From positions 2,215,001-2,279,000 of the forward strand of contig NZ_JACHMI010000001.1 in the NCBI RefSeq assembly GCF_014207985.1: a stretch of DNA of 64,000 nt, read 5' to 3'. The first letter of the stretch is position 1. Each line of letters starts with the position of its first letter. A program made the position numbers and the translations under genes. The notes beneath the pieces are model-generated. The model saw only the letters and a list, made by a program, of their open reading frames with translations, had not been told where the DNA came from and ran no database searches. This stretch comes from Nonomuraea rubra. GTDB taxonomy: Bacteria > Actinomycetota > Actinomycetes > Streptosporangiales > Streptosporangiaceae. Below are positions 8,420 to 16,160 of the stretch, one piece after another.

Positions 8420-9201
8420 GGAATCTCGGGCGGGTAGGGGACGGAGTCGAACCGGACGTCCATCTCGTCCGGGCCCACGCCGCGCCACTGCCGGAAGAGC
8501 CGCCGCCGCACCCTCGGCTCCAGCGGCGGGTTGACCGTCTCCGGCTTCGGCTGGGCCACCGACTGGGCCGCCCAGCCGAGCCCGATCATCGGGTCGATCG
8601 ACGTCCACGCCCTGGCGTCCACGTCGAGCAACGTCATGGCCCTGGCGATGGCGTGCCACAGGTGCCAGTTCACCGCCGGCTCGCCGTTCGGGCCGGTGTT
8701 CATCATGTGGACCTTGCCGCCGTCCGGCATCCGCGGGTCGTAGCAGGTGCCCTCGCCGAGGTAGTAGAAGCCCTCGTCGAGCCGGCTGTGGCGGTAGTAG
8801 CGGTGCAGCACGCCCAGCTGCAGGCCGGACAGCAGCGCCAGCGCGTCGCGGGCGGGGGCGAGCCGCTCGACGAACTTGTCCGGGTAGGTGCCGTACTGCC
8901 TGCTGCCCCGGTAGAGGTAGAGCACGCCCTCGATGGAGCCGCCGGCGACCGCGCCGACGGCCTGGTAGGCGGCGACGACCTCGGGGGAGGGCTGCAGGTA
9001 GAAGTCCTGCTCGTAGACGTACCACAGCTCGTTGGCGCGCCGGTCGCCGTGCATGCCGGGGACCGGCGGCAGGTGGTGGCCCAGCGTCCCGGCCTGGTCG
9101 TCGTCCGCGCGGGCCGGCTGGACGGCGAGCGCGCCGGCTCCGACGGCGGCGCCGGCGACCAGCGCCGCCCGCAGGGCCTGGCGGCGGTTGATCTGCGTCA
9201 T
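8416..9201 (-). CDS. Tat-signal secreted protein of unknown function
   Basis: This 261-residue protein starts with INRRQALRAAL, a twin-arginine motif, then a hydrophobic run ending VQPARA, a likely signal-peptidase site near residue 32. The mature part is rich in aromatic residues (ELWYVYEQDFYLQPS, LHRYYRHSRLDEGFYYLGEG, NWHLWHAIARAM) and contains one Cys. No known family is recognised. Export in folded form suggests cofactor binding or an activity needed outside, for example late maturation, leader removal or immunity. It is coupled by 4-bp overlaps to the TfuA gene upstream and the 273-residue protein downstream, so it belongs to the RiPP operon. Confidence 0.75.
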   Translation of the reverse strand: MTQINRRQALRAALVAGAAVGAGALAVQPARADDDQAGTLGHHLPPVPGMHGDRRANELWYVYEQDFYLQPSPEVVAAYQAVGAVAGGSIEGVLYLYRGSRQYGTYPDKFVERLAPARDALALLSGLQLGVLHRYYRHSRLDEGFYYLGEGTCYDPRMPDGGKVHMMNTGPNGEPAVNWHLWHAIARAMTLLDVDARAWTSIDPMIGLGWAAQSVAQPKPETVNPPLEPRVRRRLFRQWRGVGPDEMDVRFDSVPYPPEIP

Positions 9202-10508
9202 GGGTGCCTCACTTCTCTGGCCAGGGCGAGCAACAGGTGCTCGGGGGAGTTGAAGCCGGCCTCCTCCGCCCAGGTGGCGAGGTCGGTGTCGATCGACAGC
9301 CCGCGCTCGCGCGCCAGGGCGGTGGGGTCGGCGCTGAACAGCAGCTCTTCTTCGATCTCCGCGGCCTCGCCGGCCTCGGCGGCGGCGCGGGCCCACGGCT
9401 CGTACTCGTCGTCCCAGCGCAGCCGGTCGATGACGAGCCGGGTGCTGCGCTCGACGTGACGGGAGTAGAGCAGCCACCGCCACAGCAGGCGGCGGCGCGC
9501 CGCGCCGGCGGCCAGGTCGCGGAACCCGTCGTGGTCGAGGTGGTTGCGCCGCAGCCACGCGGCGAAGGAGTCGTCGGACGTGTGGCCGTGCCTGATCCGC
9601 CAGCGCTCGATCTCCCTGCCGACGTCCTCCTCGGCGGGCTCGATGCGCAGCAGGTCGGCCAGGACCAGTACCAGGCCCCGGTCCAGCGCGGCGGCGTTGG
9701 CGGTGGCGGCGTCGCGGTGCCACAGCTGCGCGGCGTCGGCGATGTCGGCCAGCGCGACCTCGCGCCCGTCCACGCGCACCCGGCGCTCGCGGTCGTGCAG
9801 CGTGTCCAGCCCGGCGGTGCGGAACACCGGCTCGCCCGGCGGCCTGGGCGGCGGGGGATCGGCGGCGAACGCGGCGAGCACGTCGAGCAGGGCACGGGCG
9901 TCGTCCGCCTTGGCGTCCACCGGGTGCTCCCGCCAGAAGGCGTCGAGCGCCGCCACCTCGGCCGGGCCCGCCCCCGAGGCCCGCAGCCGGTCCAGCACCG
10001 CCCGCCGGCAGCGGTCGGGGTAGTAGAGCGCCTTGGCCTCCCGCTCGGCCAGTTCGCACAGGCTCTCGGGCAGTCCGGCCGCGCGGGCGGCCAGCAGCGT
10101 GGCGCGGATGTTGACCATCGGCTCCGACAGCGGCACGTAGCGGCCGTCGTCGTGGCTGTAGCGCAGCGCCACCTCGTCGTCGTCGGTCAGGCGGCCGCAG
10201 GCGTACTGCTCGAAGACCGTGCCGACGCCGACCATCCCGTACCGTTCGAGCTCCGCCGCGCGCAGCGCGCCCATGCTGGAGGCGCCGAAGACGTGCACCC
10301 CCCGCTCCAGCGCGAGCAGGATCTCCTTGTGCCACACGGATCGGGCCTGGTGGAACTCCCCGTCGATCAGCCCGATGGCGGCCGGCGGGTCGTCCAGCAG
10401 GGACACCAGGTCGGCCTGGCGCGCGGGCGGCAGGTACGTGGCGCCGGGCAGCAGCCGGCGCGCCTCGTCCAGAGGCAGGCTGGGCCCGAGGAAGACCGCG
10501 ACGCTCAT
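9198..10508 (-). CDS. TfuA-like protein, partner of YcaO
   Basis: The first half is a clear TfuA domain: VFLGPSLPLDEARRLLP, IGLIDGEFHQARSVWHKEIL, VHVFGASSMGALRAAELE and YGMVGVGTVFEQYA. TfuA proteins work with YcaO enzymes to install thioamides (thioviridamide TvaI, methanogen McrA), probably by supplying or activating sulfur. At 436 residues it is about twice the usual TfuA domain. The second half, rich in Arg, Asp and Trp (RWRIRHGHTSDDSFAAWLR, LLWRWLLYSRHVERS), is not recognised and could bind the peptide or a sulfur donor. ATG 10508 overlaps the YcaO stop by 4 bp, as expected for a stoichiometric pair. Confidence 0.9.
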   Translation of the reverse strand: MSVAVFLGPSLPLDEARRLLPGATYLPPARQADLVSLLDDPPAAIGLIDGEFHQARSVWHKEILLALERGVHVFGASSMGALRAAELERYGMVGVGTVFEQYACGRLTDDDEVALRYSHDDGRYVPLSEPMVNIRATLLAARAAGLPESLCELAEREAKALYYPDRCRRAVLDRLRASGAGPAEVAALDAFWREHPVDAKADDARALLDVLAAFAADPPPPRPPGEPVFRTAGLDTLHDRERRVRVDGREVALADIADAAQLWHRDAATANAAALDRGLVLVLADLLRIEPAEEDVGREIERWRIRHGHTSDDSFAAWLRRNHLDHDGFRDLAAGAARRRLLWRWLLYSRHVERSTRLVIDRLRWDDEYEPWARAAAEAGEAAEIEEELLFSADPTALARERGLSIDTDLATWAEEAGFNSPEHLLLALAREVRHP

Positions 10509-11767
10509 GCCGCTCTCCTGGCCCTGCGCCCCGGCGCGTAGTTCTCCATGCGGTAGCCCTCCAGGCCGGGCACGACCACCTTGACCACCGAGACGGGGAA
10601 GTGCGGCGTGCTCAGGTCGACGGCCACCACGCGCTCCAGGCCGGCCGCGCGCAGCCGGGCGAGCAGCGTCCTGATGTCCTCCTCGAACGTCGCGCCGGAC
10701 CGCGAGAGCGGGTCGGGCCGCACGGTGCGCAGGTCGCCGGCGCCGTCCTGCCACTCCCGCCAGCGCTCCATGCTGACGCGCCTGGCCAGGTCGCGGTGGC
10801 GGTAGATGTCGTCGCGGGACCCGGCGATGATGACCGTCCTGGCCTGCGCCGCCTCGGTGATGGCCCGCGACAGGGCGATCTCGGGGTCGAGATGCGCGCC
10901 GTAGCCGGTGAACGTGCCGGAGATCAGGCCGCTCTCGTCGACGACGTGCGCCATGTAGACCGGAACCCCGGTGTCGAGGGTGCAGTCGAAGACGATGGCC
11001 CTGGCCTTGGCCGCGGCCAGCCGGTCGAGCAGCGGGACGACCGAGGGGAAGGCGACGGCGTCGAGGTCGAACAGCGGCGGCGGGGTCCCGTTGCGCCAGC
11101 GCTCGGTGTGGCAGGTGACCGCGTCCCGCTCGATCACCTCCAGCAGCCCGGACAGCAGCGCTTCCGCCAGGGTGTTGCCCGAGGCCAGGCCGTTGGAGGT
11201 GACCTGGAAGGAGAACAGGTCGAAGACGCGGGCGTGCCGGTTGCCCATGTGGATCATGGAGACCGGCAGCGCCACCTCGGCCGCGCCGGCCAGGTCCCAG
11301 CCCCACGTCCACAGGTAGGGCCAGTCGTGCGGGAACGGGGCCGACCTGGCGAGCGGCAGGTCGGCCGCGTCCGGCACCAGGTGCTCCGCGCGCATCTCGG
11401 CGTAGGAGCGCCTGACGGTGCGCGGCGACCACTCCACCTCGGCGTGGTGCAGCTCGATCGACTCCATCGCGCCGGAGACCAGCGCGGCCGCCGTCGTGAG
11501 CCCCTTGCCCGAGCTCACGCTGAGCACCCGGCCGTTGGGGCGCACCGCGAGCGTGACCGGGATGCCGAGGCTGTCCAGGCCGGTGATGTCGGCCAGCCTG
11601 GTGATCCCCGCGCGCGGCAGGTACGTCCTGATGCGGGCGAGCGTCTCCTCGGGTGGAACGGTCCGCTGAGTGCCGTCCGAGTAACCCTTCGCGGTCTCCC
11701 CGGAGAGCACCGACGCCAGTTCCGTGGGGGACATCGCTGCGGGCGGCGGTGACGTGCGGTCCGTCAT
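10505..11767 (-). CDS. YcaO-domain cyclodehydratase/thioamide synthetase
   Basis: This 420-residue YcaO protein keeps the ATP/Mg motifs: SVSSGKGLTTAAALVSGAMESIE (about 84-105), SNGLASGNTLAEALLSGLLEVIERDA (191-216) and ITEAAQAR. It phosphorylates a backbone amide, leading to an azoline with Cys/Ser/Thr or a thioamide with sulfide. The C-terminus ends in GRRARRAA and lacks the Pro-rich PxPxP tail common in azoline-forming YcaOs. Together with the coupled TfuA gene this favours thioamidation. The core peptide is also Cys-rich, so a thiazoline product cannot be excluded. It lies directly after lanC, with an ATGA overlap. Confidence 0.93.
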   Translation of the reverse strand: MTDRTSPPPAAMSPTELASVLSGETAKGYSDGTQRTVPPEETLARIRTYLPRAGITRLADITGLDSLGIPVTLAVRPNGRVLSVSSGKGLTTAAALVSGAMESIELHHAEVEWSPRTVRRSYAEMRAEHLVPDAADLPLARSAPFPHDWPYLWTWGWDLAGAAEVALPVSMIHMGNRHARVFDLFSFQVTSNGLASGNTLAEALLSGLLEVIERDAVTCHTERWRNGTPPPLFDLDAVAFPSVVPLLDRLAAAKARAIVFDCTLDTGVPVYMAHVVDESGLISGTFTGYGAHLDPEIALSRAITEAAQARTVIIAGSRDDIYRHRDLARRVSMERWREWQDGAGDLRTVRPDPLSRSGATFEEDIRTLLARLRAAGLERVVAVDLSTPHFPVSVVKVVVPGLEGYRMENYAPGRRARRAA

Positions 11768-12933
11768 GGACGTGGCTCCGGCGGCAGGACGGCCGCGCCG
11801 AGCATGCGCCCCGCCCACGCGGGCGGCACGCCGGTGGCCAGGGTGAGCATCGCCAGGGCGGCCCCGAGATCGCCTTCGAGGAAGGAGTGGTCGCGGTGGA
11901 AGCCGCCCCGCACCAGGTAGTGCAGCGGGCCGTCGGCGCGCTGCTGGTGGATGTAGCCCGACCAGTGGTGGACGAAGTCGGCCGCCTCGGGCGGCTCCCA
12001 CTCCGCGCGCGCCGCGCAGCCGAACCACACCAGCCCCGCCGCGCCGTGGCACAGGCAGGCGTCCATCACCTTGGCCCGCTCCGGCGGCCGGGTGAGCGCG
12101 GCCCGCGCCACCGCCCGCGCCTCGGCGGCGACCTCGGCCGACCCGGTGGCGCGGGCGGCGACGGCCAGGGCCATGGCCGTCCCCGGGTCGCCGTAGCACC
12201 AGGCGCTGCGCGAGGGCTCGTACCGGCTCTCGACCGAGTGCGGGTAGACGGTGCCCTCCAGCGGCCGGCGGTGGTGCATCAGCCAGCCGAGCGCGGAGCG
12301 CAGCAGCTCCTCGCCGCGCTGGGCGGACGGCAGCCCGCTCATGGCGAGCGAGGCCAGGAAGGACACCAGCCCGGCGCTGCCGTGCGCCACCCCCAGGTCG
12401 CGGTGCCCGACGACCTCGGGCCGGGTGCGCAGCCTCGCCTCGTACGGCGCGAGCCGGACGAACAGGCCGTGCTCGTCGTGCTCCGCCCGGCTCTCGACGA
12501 CCGTGACGAGCTGCGCGGTCATCTTCTCCCGCACGGCGGGATCGGGATGGGACAGCGCGTAGACGCCGAGCCCCAGCAGGCCGCTGGGCAGGTCCACGTC
12601 ATGGTCGTCGGGGAAGTTGGTGATCCAGTCGAGGATCATGCCGTCGAACCTGTCGAGGCCCTTGAGCTGCATGCCGGTGTACCGGGACAGCTGGAAGGCG
12701 GTCCAGCCCACCTGGGCGACCCCGCCGAACAGCCACGGCTCCACCCCTCGGAAGCCGCTCAGCAGGTCGAGCGCCTCAAAGAAATGATCACGCGCGGAAA
12801 AATCCTCGCCAATGGCCCGTTCGAACTCGAGCGCGGCCAGCGAAAGGTCCAGCAGCAGCACGATGTTGGGCGTTTCCTGAATACCCGTCCGGGCGTCCGC
12901 GTAAATCAATCGAGCTAATTCCAGGTCGCGCAA
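11764..12933 (-). CDS. lanC: LanC-like lanthionine cyclase
   Basis: This 389-residue LanC-type protein retains the zinc and acid/base residues: VAHGSAG with His184, WCYGDPG with Cys246, and CHGAAG with Cys295-His296. LanC catalyses Michael addition of Cys thiols to Dha/Dhb, forming lanthionine and methyllanthionine rings. Its presence separates this cluster from thiopeptides and plain thioamitides. The start is a TTG at 12933 with GAGAGGGG upstream. The sixth codon is TTA (complement of 12916-12918), a rare leucine codon that in Streptomyces relatives depends on the bldA tRNA. It is the first gene of the long minus-strand operon, so developmental control of the whole operon is possible. Confidence 0.92.
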   Translation of the reverse strand: MRDLELARLIYADARTGIQETPNIVLLLDLSLAALEFERAIGEDFSARDHFFEALDLLSGFRGVEPWLFGGVAQVGWTAFQLSRYTGMQLKGLDRFDGMILDWITNFPDDHDVDLPSGLLGLGVYALSHPDPAVREKMTAQLVTVVESRAEHDEHGLFVRLAPYEARLRTRPEVVGHRDLGVAHGSAGLVSFLASLAMSGLPSAQRGEELLRSALGWLMHHRRPLEGTVYPHSVESRYEPSRSAWCYGDPGTAMALAVAARATGSAEVAAEARAVARAALTRPPERAKVMDACLCHGAAGLVWFGCAARAEWEPPEAADFVHHWSGYIHQQRADGPLHYLVRGGFHRDHSFLEGDLGAALAMLTLATGVPPAWAGRMLGAAVLPPEPRP

Positions 12934-13195
12934 GGTTTTCCCCTCTCAGGCAATGCACGGGATCGGGCACAACACTCGCCATTGATGGGAAGGGGGAGTG
13001 TGATGTCAAGAGAGCGATGCTGAAATGCCTGGTCAGATGCGGTCTCGTGTCTCGCCGGCGGGACGTGGCGGGCACGGGGAGGCGAAACTCGCGATAGTCC
13101 GGGGCTATTGCCCGATCCGGTTGCCTGGCTTAAAGTCCTCGACTGTGCGGCCGAGCCGGCCGCGCCAATCCAGAAGCAGAGGAGGTGAAATCAAG
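12934..13195. promoter_or_regulatory. divergent promoter region between lanC operon and precursor operon
   Basis: These 262 bp contain no gene and must carry the promoters of both RiPP operons. Toward the precursor, TTGCCC (13108-13113) and TTAAAG (13130-13135) with 16-nt spacing could form a weak -35/-10 pair, but the match is poor. No clear SARP heptamer repeats were found by eye. Confidence 0.45.
13180..13188 (+). promoter_or_regulatory. near-perfect ribosome binding site of the precursor gene
   Basis: AGGAGGTGA is fully complementary to the 3' end of 16S rRNA and lies 7 nt before ATG 13196. It fixes the precursor start and predicts very strong translation, as expected for a RiPP substrate. 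Confidence 0.9.
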
Positions 13196-13393
13196 ATGGC
13201 CAAGGCTGAAATGATGGGCGACGTTCTCGACCTTTCCGTGGACCTGGAGGTCTTCTCCACGCCGAACGGTGGCGAGCAGGGCGTTCTCACGTCCGTCCAG
13301 GAGCCGGTGGCGGGTGGCTGGACCACCTCCACCACCTGCTGGACCTGCCCCTGGACGTGTGACTACTGCAACACCTCGGAATGCACCTGCTAG
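13196..13393 (+). CDS. lanA: class I lanthipeptide-type RiPP precursor peptide
   Basis: This 65-residue peptide starts with MAKAEMMGDVLDLSVDLEVF. The acidic LDLSVDLEV segment resembles the FNLD/LDLDLS leader box that LanB binds in actinobacterial class I lanthipeptides such as MibA. A VAGG sequence ends near residue 41. If cleavage follows GG, the core is 24 residues starting at Trp, with six Cys, ten Ser/Thr, three Trp, one Tyr and one Pro, arranged as WTTSTTC, WTC, PWTC, DYC, NTSEC, TC. Up to six (methyl)lanthionines could form, with spare Thr/Ser for Dhb/Dha. The Trp residues are candidate chlorination sites. The C-terminal Cys would suit AviCys formation, but no LanD decarboxylase is seen. 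Confidence 0.9.
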   Translation: MAKAEMMGDVLDLSVDLEVFSTPNGGEQGVLTSVQEPVAGGWTTSTTCWTCPWTCDYCNTSECTC

Positions 13394-13408
13394 TCAGGCC
13401 GCACCAGT

Positions 13409-13443
13409 CGGGCGGTGTCGCGACCGTGACGCGACACCGCCCG
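13409..13443 (+). terminator. strong hairpin between precursor and exporter genes
   Basis: A perfect 14-bp stem (CGGGCGGTGTCGCG paired with CGCGACACCGCCCG) with a 7-nt loop starts 15 bp after the precursor stop. Only CTTTA follows rather than a long T tract. It probably acts as a partial terminator or mRNA-stabilising element that raises precursor over downstream enzyme transcript. Confidence 0.8.
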
Positions 13444-13460
13444 CGCTTTAGGAGGCCCCC

Positions 13461-15281
13461 GTGGCACTGAAGGTCCCCGGAGCCAGACGTTCGGCTCCTG
13501 CCAACATTATCGACGCTCTGCGGCTCAGCCGGGAGGCCAGTCCTGGCCTGTTCTGGCTCGTGGTCGTCGCGTTACCGGCGGCCGAGGGGTTGCTCGCGCT
13601 CTCGCTGCTGGCCGTCTTCCGCGGCGGCGCCGATGCCTTTCTGAGCAACTCGTCAGTGCCCGGGGAGACGGTGGAACGCATCATCCCGTGGCTGGGCGTC
13701 GCCATCGTGCTCACGCTGTTCATGATCTTCATGGCGAACAGCAGGCACACCGTCCAGGAACTGCTCCTGGACCGGGTGCGGCAGTTCAGCGCCCGCCGCA
13801 TGCACCGGGCGATCGCCATGCTGGAGCTCGTCGACTTCGACGACTCCCAGGTGCACGACCGCATCAGCAGGGCGGAGGCCACGGCCGACTTCAAGCCGCG
13901 CCAGGTGGTGCGCGGCATCACCGCGCTGATCGCCAGCGGTTTCCAGATCGTGGTGTTCACCGGGATGCTCGTCTTCCTGCAGCCCCTGCTCCTGCCCATG
14001 ATGGCGCTGGCCGCCGCACCCGTGCTGCTGGTCTCGTCCAAGCTGGCGGGCCAGCAGTTCGGGTTCTTCCACGCGGTGACCCCGCTGGAACGGCGGCGCC
14101 GCTACGTCGGCTGGCTGATGACCTCCCGCGAGCCGGCCGCCGAGGTGCGCTCGTTCGGCCTCATGCGGGACTTCGCCAGGCGCTACGACGAGCTGACCGA
14201 CGAGCGCTACGCCGAGCTGCGCCGCATGGTGCGCGGGCAGTGGCGCAACCTGCTGGTCAGCCAGGTCTCGTTCGGCCTGGTGCTGACCGCGGCCGTCGGC
14301 CTGCTCGGCTGGTTCTTCGCCAGCGGCCGCATGGACGTGCCGACGCTGCTGACGACGGTCGTGGCGCTGAGCAGGCTGGTCAGCGCGGTCGGCGGGCTGG
14401 GCGGCCCGATGGCCGAGCTGTCGGAGGCCGGGCTCTTCCTCGGCGACCAGGCCGCCTTCTACGACCAGCTCAAGCGGGCCGAAGAGCTGGAGCGCGGCCG
14501 CGCGCTGCCCGAGCGCCTGCGCGAGCTGCGCGTACGCGACCTCACCTTCCGCTACCCGGGCGCCGAACGCGACGCGCTCGCGGGCGTGGACATGACGATC
14601 GGCGCCGGACAGCTCGTCGCCTTCGTCGGGCCCAACGGCTCGGGGAAGACCACCATGGCCAAGATCCTGTCCTTCCTCTACCGGCCGGGCGACGGCACGG
14701 TGAGCTGGAACGGCCAGGACATCGCCGGCCTGGACCACAAGGCGCTGCGCGACCACGTCACCGCGGTCTTCCAGGACCACATGACCTACCACTTCAGCAT
14801 CGAGGAGAACGTCTCGCTCGGCGACCTCGCGCGTGCCGGCGACCACGCGGCCGTCACGGGGGCGATCGAGGCGGCGGGCGCCGCGGAGATGGTGGCCAGG
14901 CTGCCCGCCGGGGCCGCCACCGAGCTGGGCCCCGAGTTCGGCGACGGCACGTCGCTGTCGGGCGGGGAGAGCCAGCGCCTGGCACTGGCCAGGGCGCTCT
15001 TCAGGGACCGCGAGCTGGTCATCCTGGACGAGCCGACCTCGGCGCTCGACCCGGTGGCCGACCACGCGCTGCTGCGCGACCTGCGCGGGCTGCTGCGCGG
15101 CAGGACCGCCGTCGTCATCTCCCACCGCTTCTCCAACGTACGGCACGCCGACCAGATCTTTGTCTTCGACGGAGGGAGAATCGTGGAGCAGGGATCCCAC
15201 GAGAGCCTGATGCTCGCCCGCGGCCTCTACGCCGAGATGTACTCGCTCCAGGCCGACGCGTTCGCCGAGGAGCCGGCGTGA
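13461..15281 (+). CDS. ABC exporter with fused membrane and ATPase domains (LanT-like)
   Basis: This 606-residue protein has about six membrane segments in the first 300 residues, then an ATPase with Walker A GPNGSGKTT, the signature LSGGESQRLALARA and Walker B LVILDEPTSALD. It lacks an N-terminal C39 peptidase domain, so it exports the modified peptide without cutting a double-Gly leader, as class I LanT proteins do. The GTG start at 13461 has AGGAGG 5 nt upstream. The stop overlaps the next gene (GTGA). The likely cargo is the modified precursor or mature lanthipeptide. Confidence 0.9.
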   Translation: MALKVPGARRSAPANIIDALRLSREASPGLFWLVVVALPAAEGLLALSLLAVFRGGADAFLSNSSVPGETVERIIPWLGVAIVLTLFMIFMANSRHTVQELLLDRVRQFSARRMHRAIAMLELVDFDDSQVHDRISRAEATADFKPRQVVRGITALIASGFQIVVFTGMLVFLQPLLLPMMALAAAPVLLVSSKLAGQQFGFFHAVTPLERRRRYVGWLMTSREPAAEVRSFGLMRDFARRYDELTDERYAELRRMVRGQWRNLLVSQVSFGLVLTAAVGLLGWFFASGRMDVPTLLTTVVALSRLVSAVGGLGGPMAELSEAGLFLGDQAAFYDQLKRAEELERGRALPERLRELRVRDLTFRYPGAERDALAGVDMTIGAGQLVAFVGPNGSGKTTMAKILSFLYRPGDGTVSWNGQDIAGLDHKALRDHVTAVFQDHMTYHFSIEENVSLGDLARAGDHAAVTGAIEAAGAAEMVARLPAGAATELGPEFGDGTSLSGGESQRLALARALFRDRELVILDEPTSALDPVADHALLRDLRGLLRGRTAVVISHRFSNVRHADQIFVFDGGRIVEQGSHESLMLARGLYAEMYSLQADAFAEEPA

Positions 15282-16159
15282 GGCCGCCGCTCGGGCTCAT
15301 CGAGTACCTGGACCTGGCGGGCATGGCCGCCGCCAGGCCGATCCAGCGCGTGGCCTTCGAGGCGGCCCTGCTGGCCGACGACCTCGGCTACCGCCGCGTC
15401 TGGGTGCCCGAGCACCACGGCGTCGGCTCGCCCAGCCGCAGCCCGCTGCACACGGTCGCCGTGCTCGGCAGCCACACCAGCGGCATCCGCGTGGGCACGG
15501 CGGTCACGCTGCTGCGCCTGCGCGATCTCTACCTGACCGCCGAGGACCTGTTCACCGTCGCCGGCTTCTGCGGCGACCGGCTGGACGTCGGGCTGGGCAG
15601 GGGCACCGTGGGGCCCAACTCCGATCTGCTGCGCCACCTGCTCAAGGACGACGACGCGCTCGACAGGGACGTGCGCGAGCTGGCCCGCATCCTGCGCGAC
15701 GGCTGCGAGCTGGTGGAGCCGCTCGGCTCGCCGTACGAGCTGTGGCTGCACGGCACGAGCGGGCGGTCGGCGGTGATGGCCGCCGAGCTGGGCGCCTCCT
15801 ACTGCCACGCGCTGTTCCTCAAGCCCGATCTCGACGTGTGCCTGCGGGCCATGGACGACTACCGCTCCGGCTCCTCGCCGGGCACGACGGCCGTGGCGCT
15901 GGCCGTGGCCGCCAACACCGACCCTGCCAGGGCACTGGCGGACGCGCGCAGGCAGCCGTTCGCCGTGACCGCCGGGTCGCCGGAGGACTGCGCGGCCACC
16001 GTGCTGAACGCCCTGCGCATGTCGGGCGCCGACGAGGTCGTCATCGCCGAGACGTCGAGCGATCCCGACGACCATTTCAGGGCGTTGAAGGAGATCCACG
16101 CGATCGTGTCCGCGGCCACCACCGGGCAGGCGGTGGCCACGGCCGGGCTGGAGCGCTGA
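15278..16159 (+). CDS. luciferase-like (LLM) flavin/F420-dependent oxidoreductase
   Basis: This 293-residue protein has LLM-family features: GLIEYLDLAGM, WVPEHHG, LHTVAVLGSHTSGIRVGTAVTLL and the flavin-loop DRLDVGLGRGTVGP. LLM proteins use FMN or F420. In lanthipeptide pathways, LLM-type LanJ(C) reductases convert Dha/Dhb to D-Ala/D-Abu, which makes residue epimerisation through reduction the best guess. A monooxygenase role (for example Trp, Pro or thioamide oxidation) remains possible. It is translationally coupled to the exporter upstream and lies 1 bp before lanB1. The spare Ser/Thr residues in the core are suitable substrates. Confidence 0.82.
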   Translation: MRPPLGLIEYLDLAGMAAARPIQRVAFEAALLADDLGYRRVWVPEHHGVGSPSRSPLHTVAVLGSHTSGIRVGTAVTLLRLRDLYLTAEDLFTVAGFCGDRLDVGLGRGTVGPNSDLLRHLLKDDDALDRDVRELARILRDGCELVEPLGSPYELWLHGTSGRSAVMAAELGASYCHALFLKPDLDVCLRAMDDYRSGSSPGTTAVALAVAANTDPARALADARRQPFAVTAGSPEDCAATVLNALRMSGADEVVIAETSSDPDDHFRALKEIHAIVSAATTGQAVATAGLER

Positions 16160-16160
16160 G

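Noticed and set aside
12788..13075. Small minus-strand open frame over the lanC start and promoter region
   Set aside because: It overlaps lanC out of frame, has no good ribosome site and no recognisable product.
13196..13393. Classification as a thiopeptide cluster
   Set aside because: YcaO and LanB occur in thiopeptides, but here both LanBs are full length with fused elimination domains, a LanC is present, no pyridine-forming cycloaddition enzyme is visible, and the core lacks the SC(T)TC... thiopeptide pattern.
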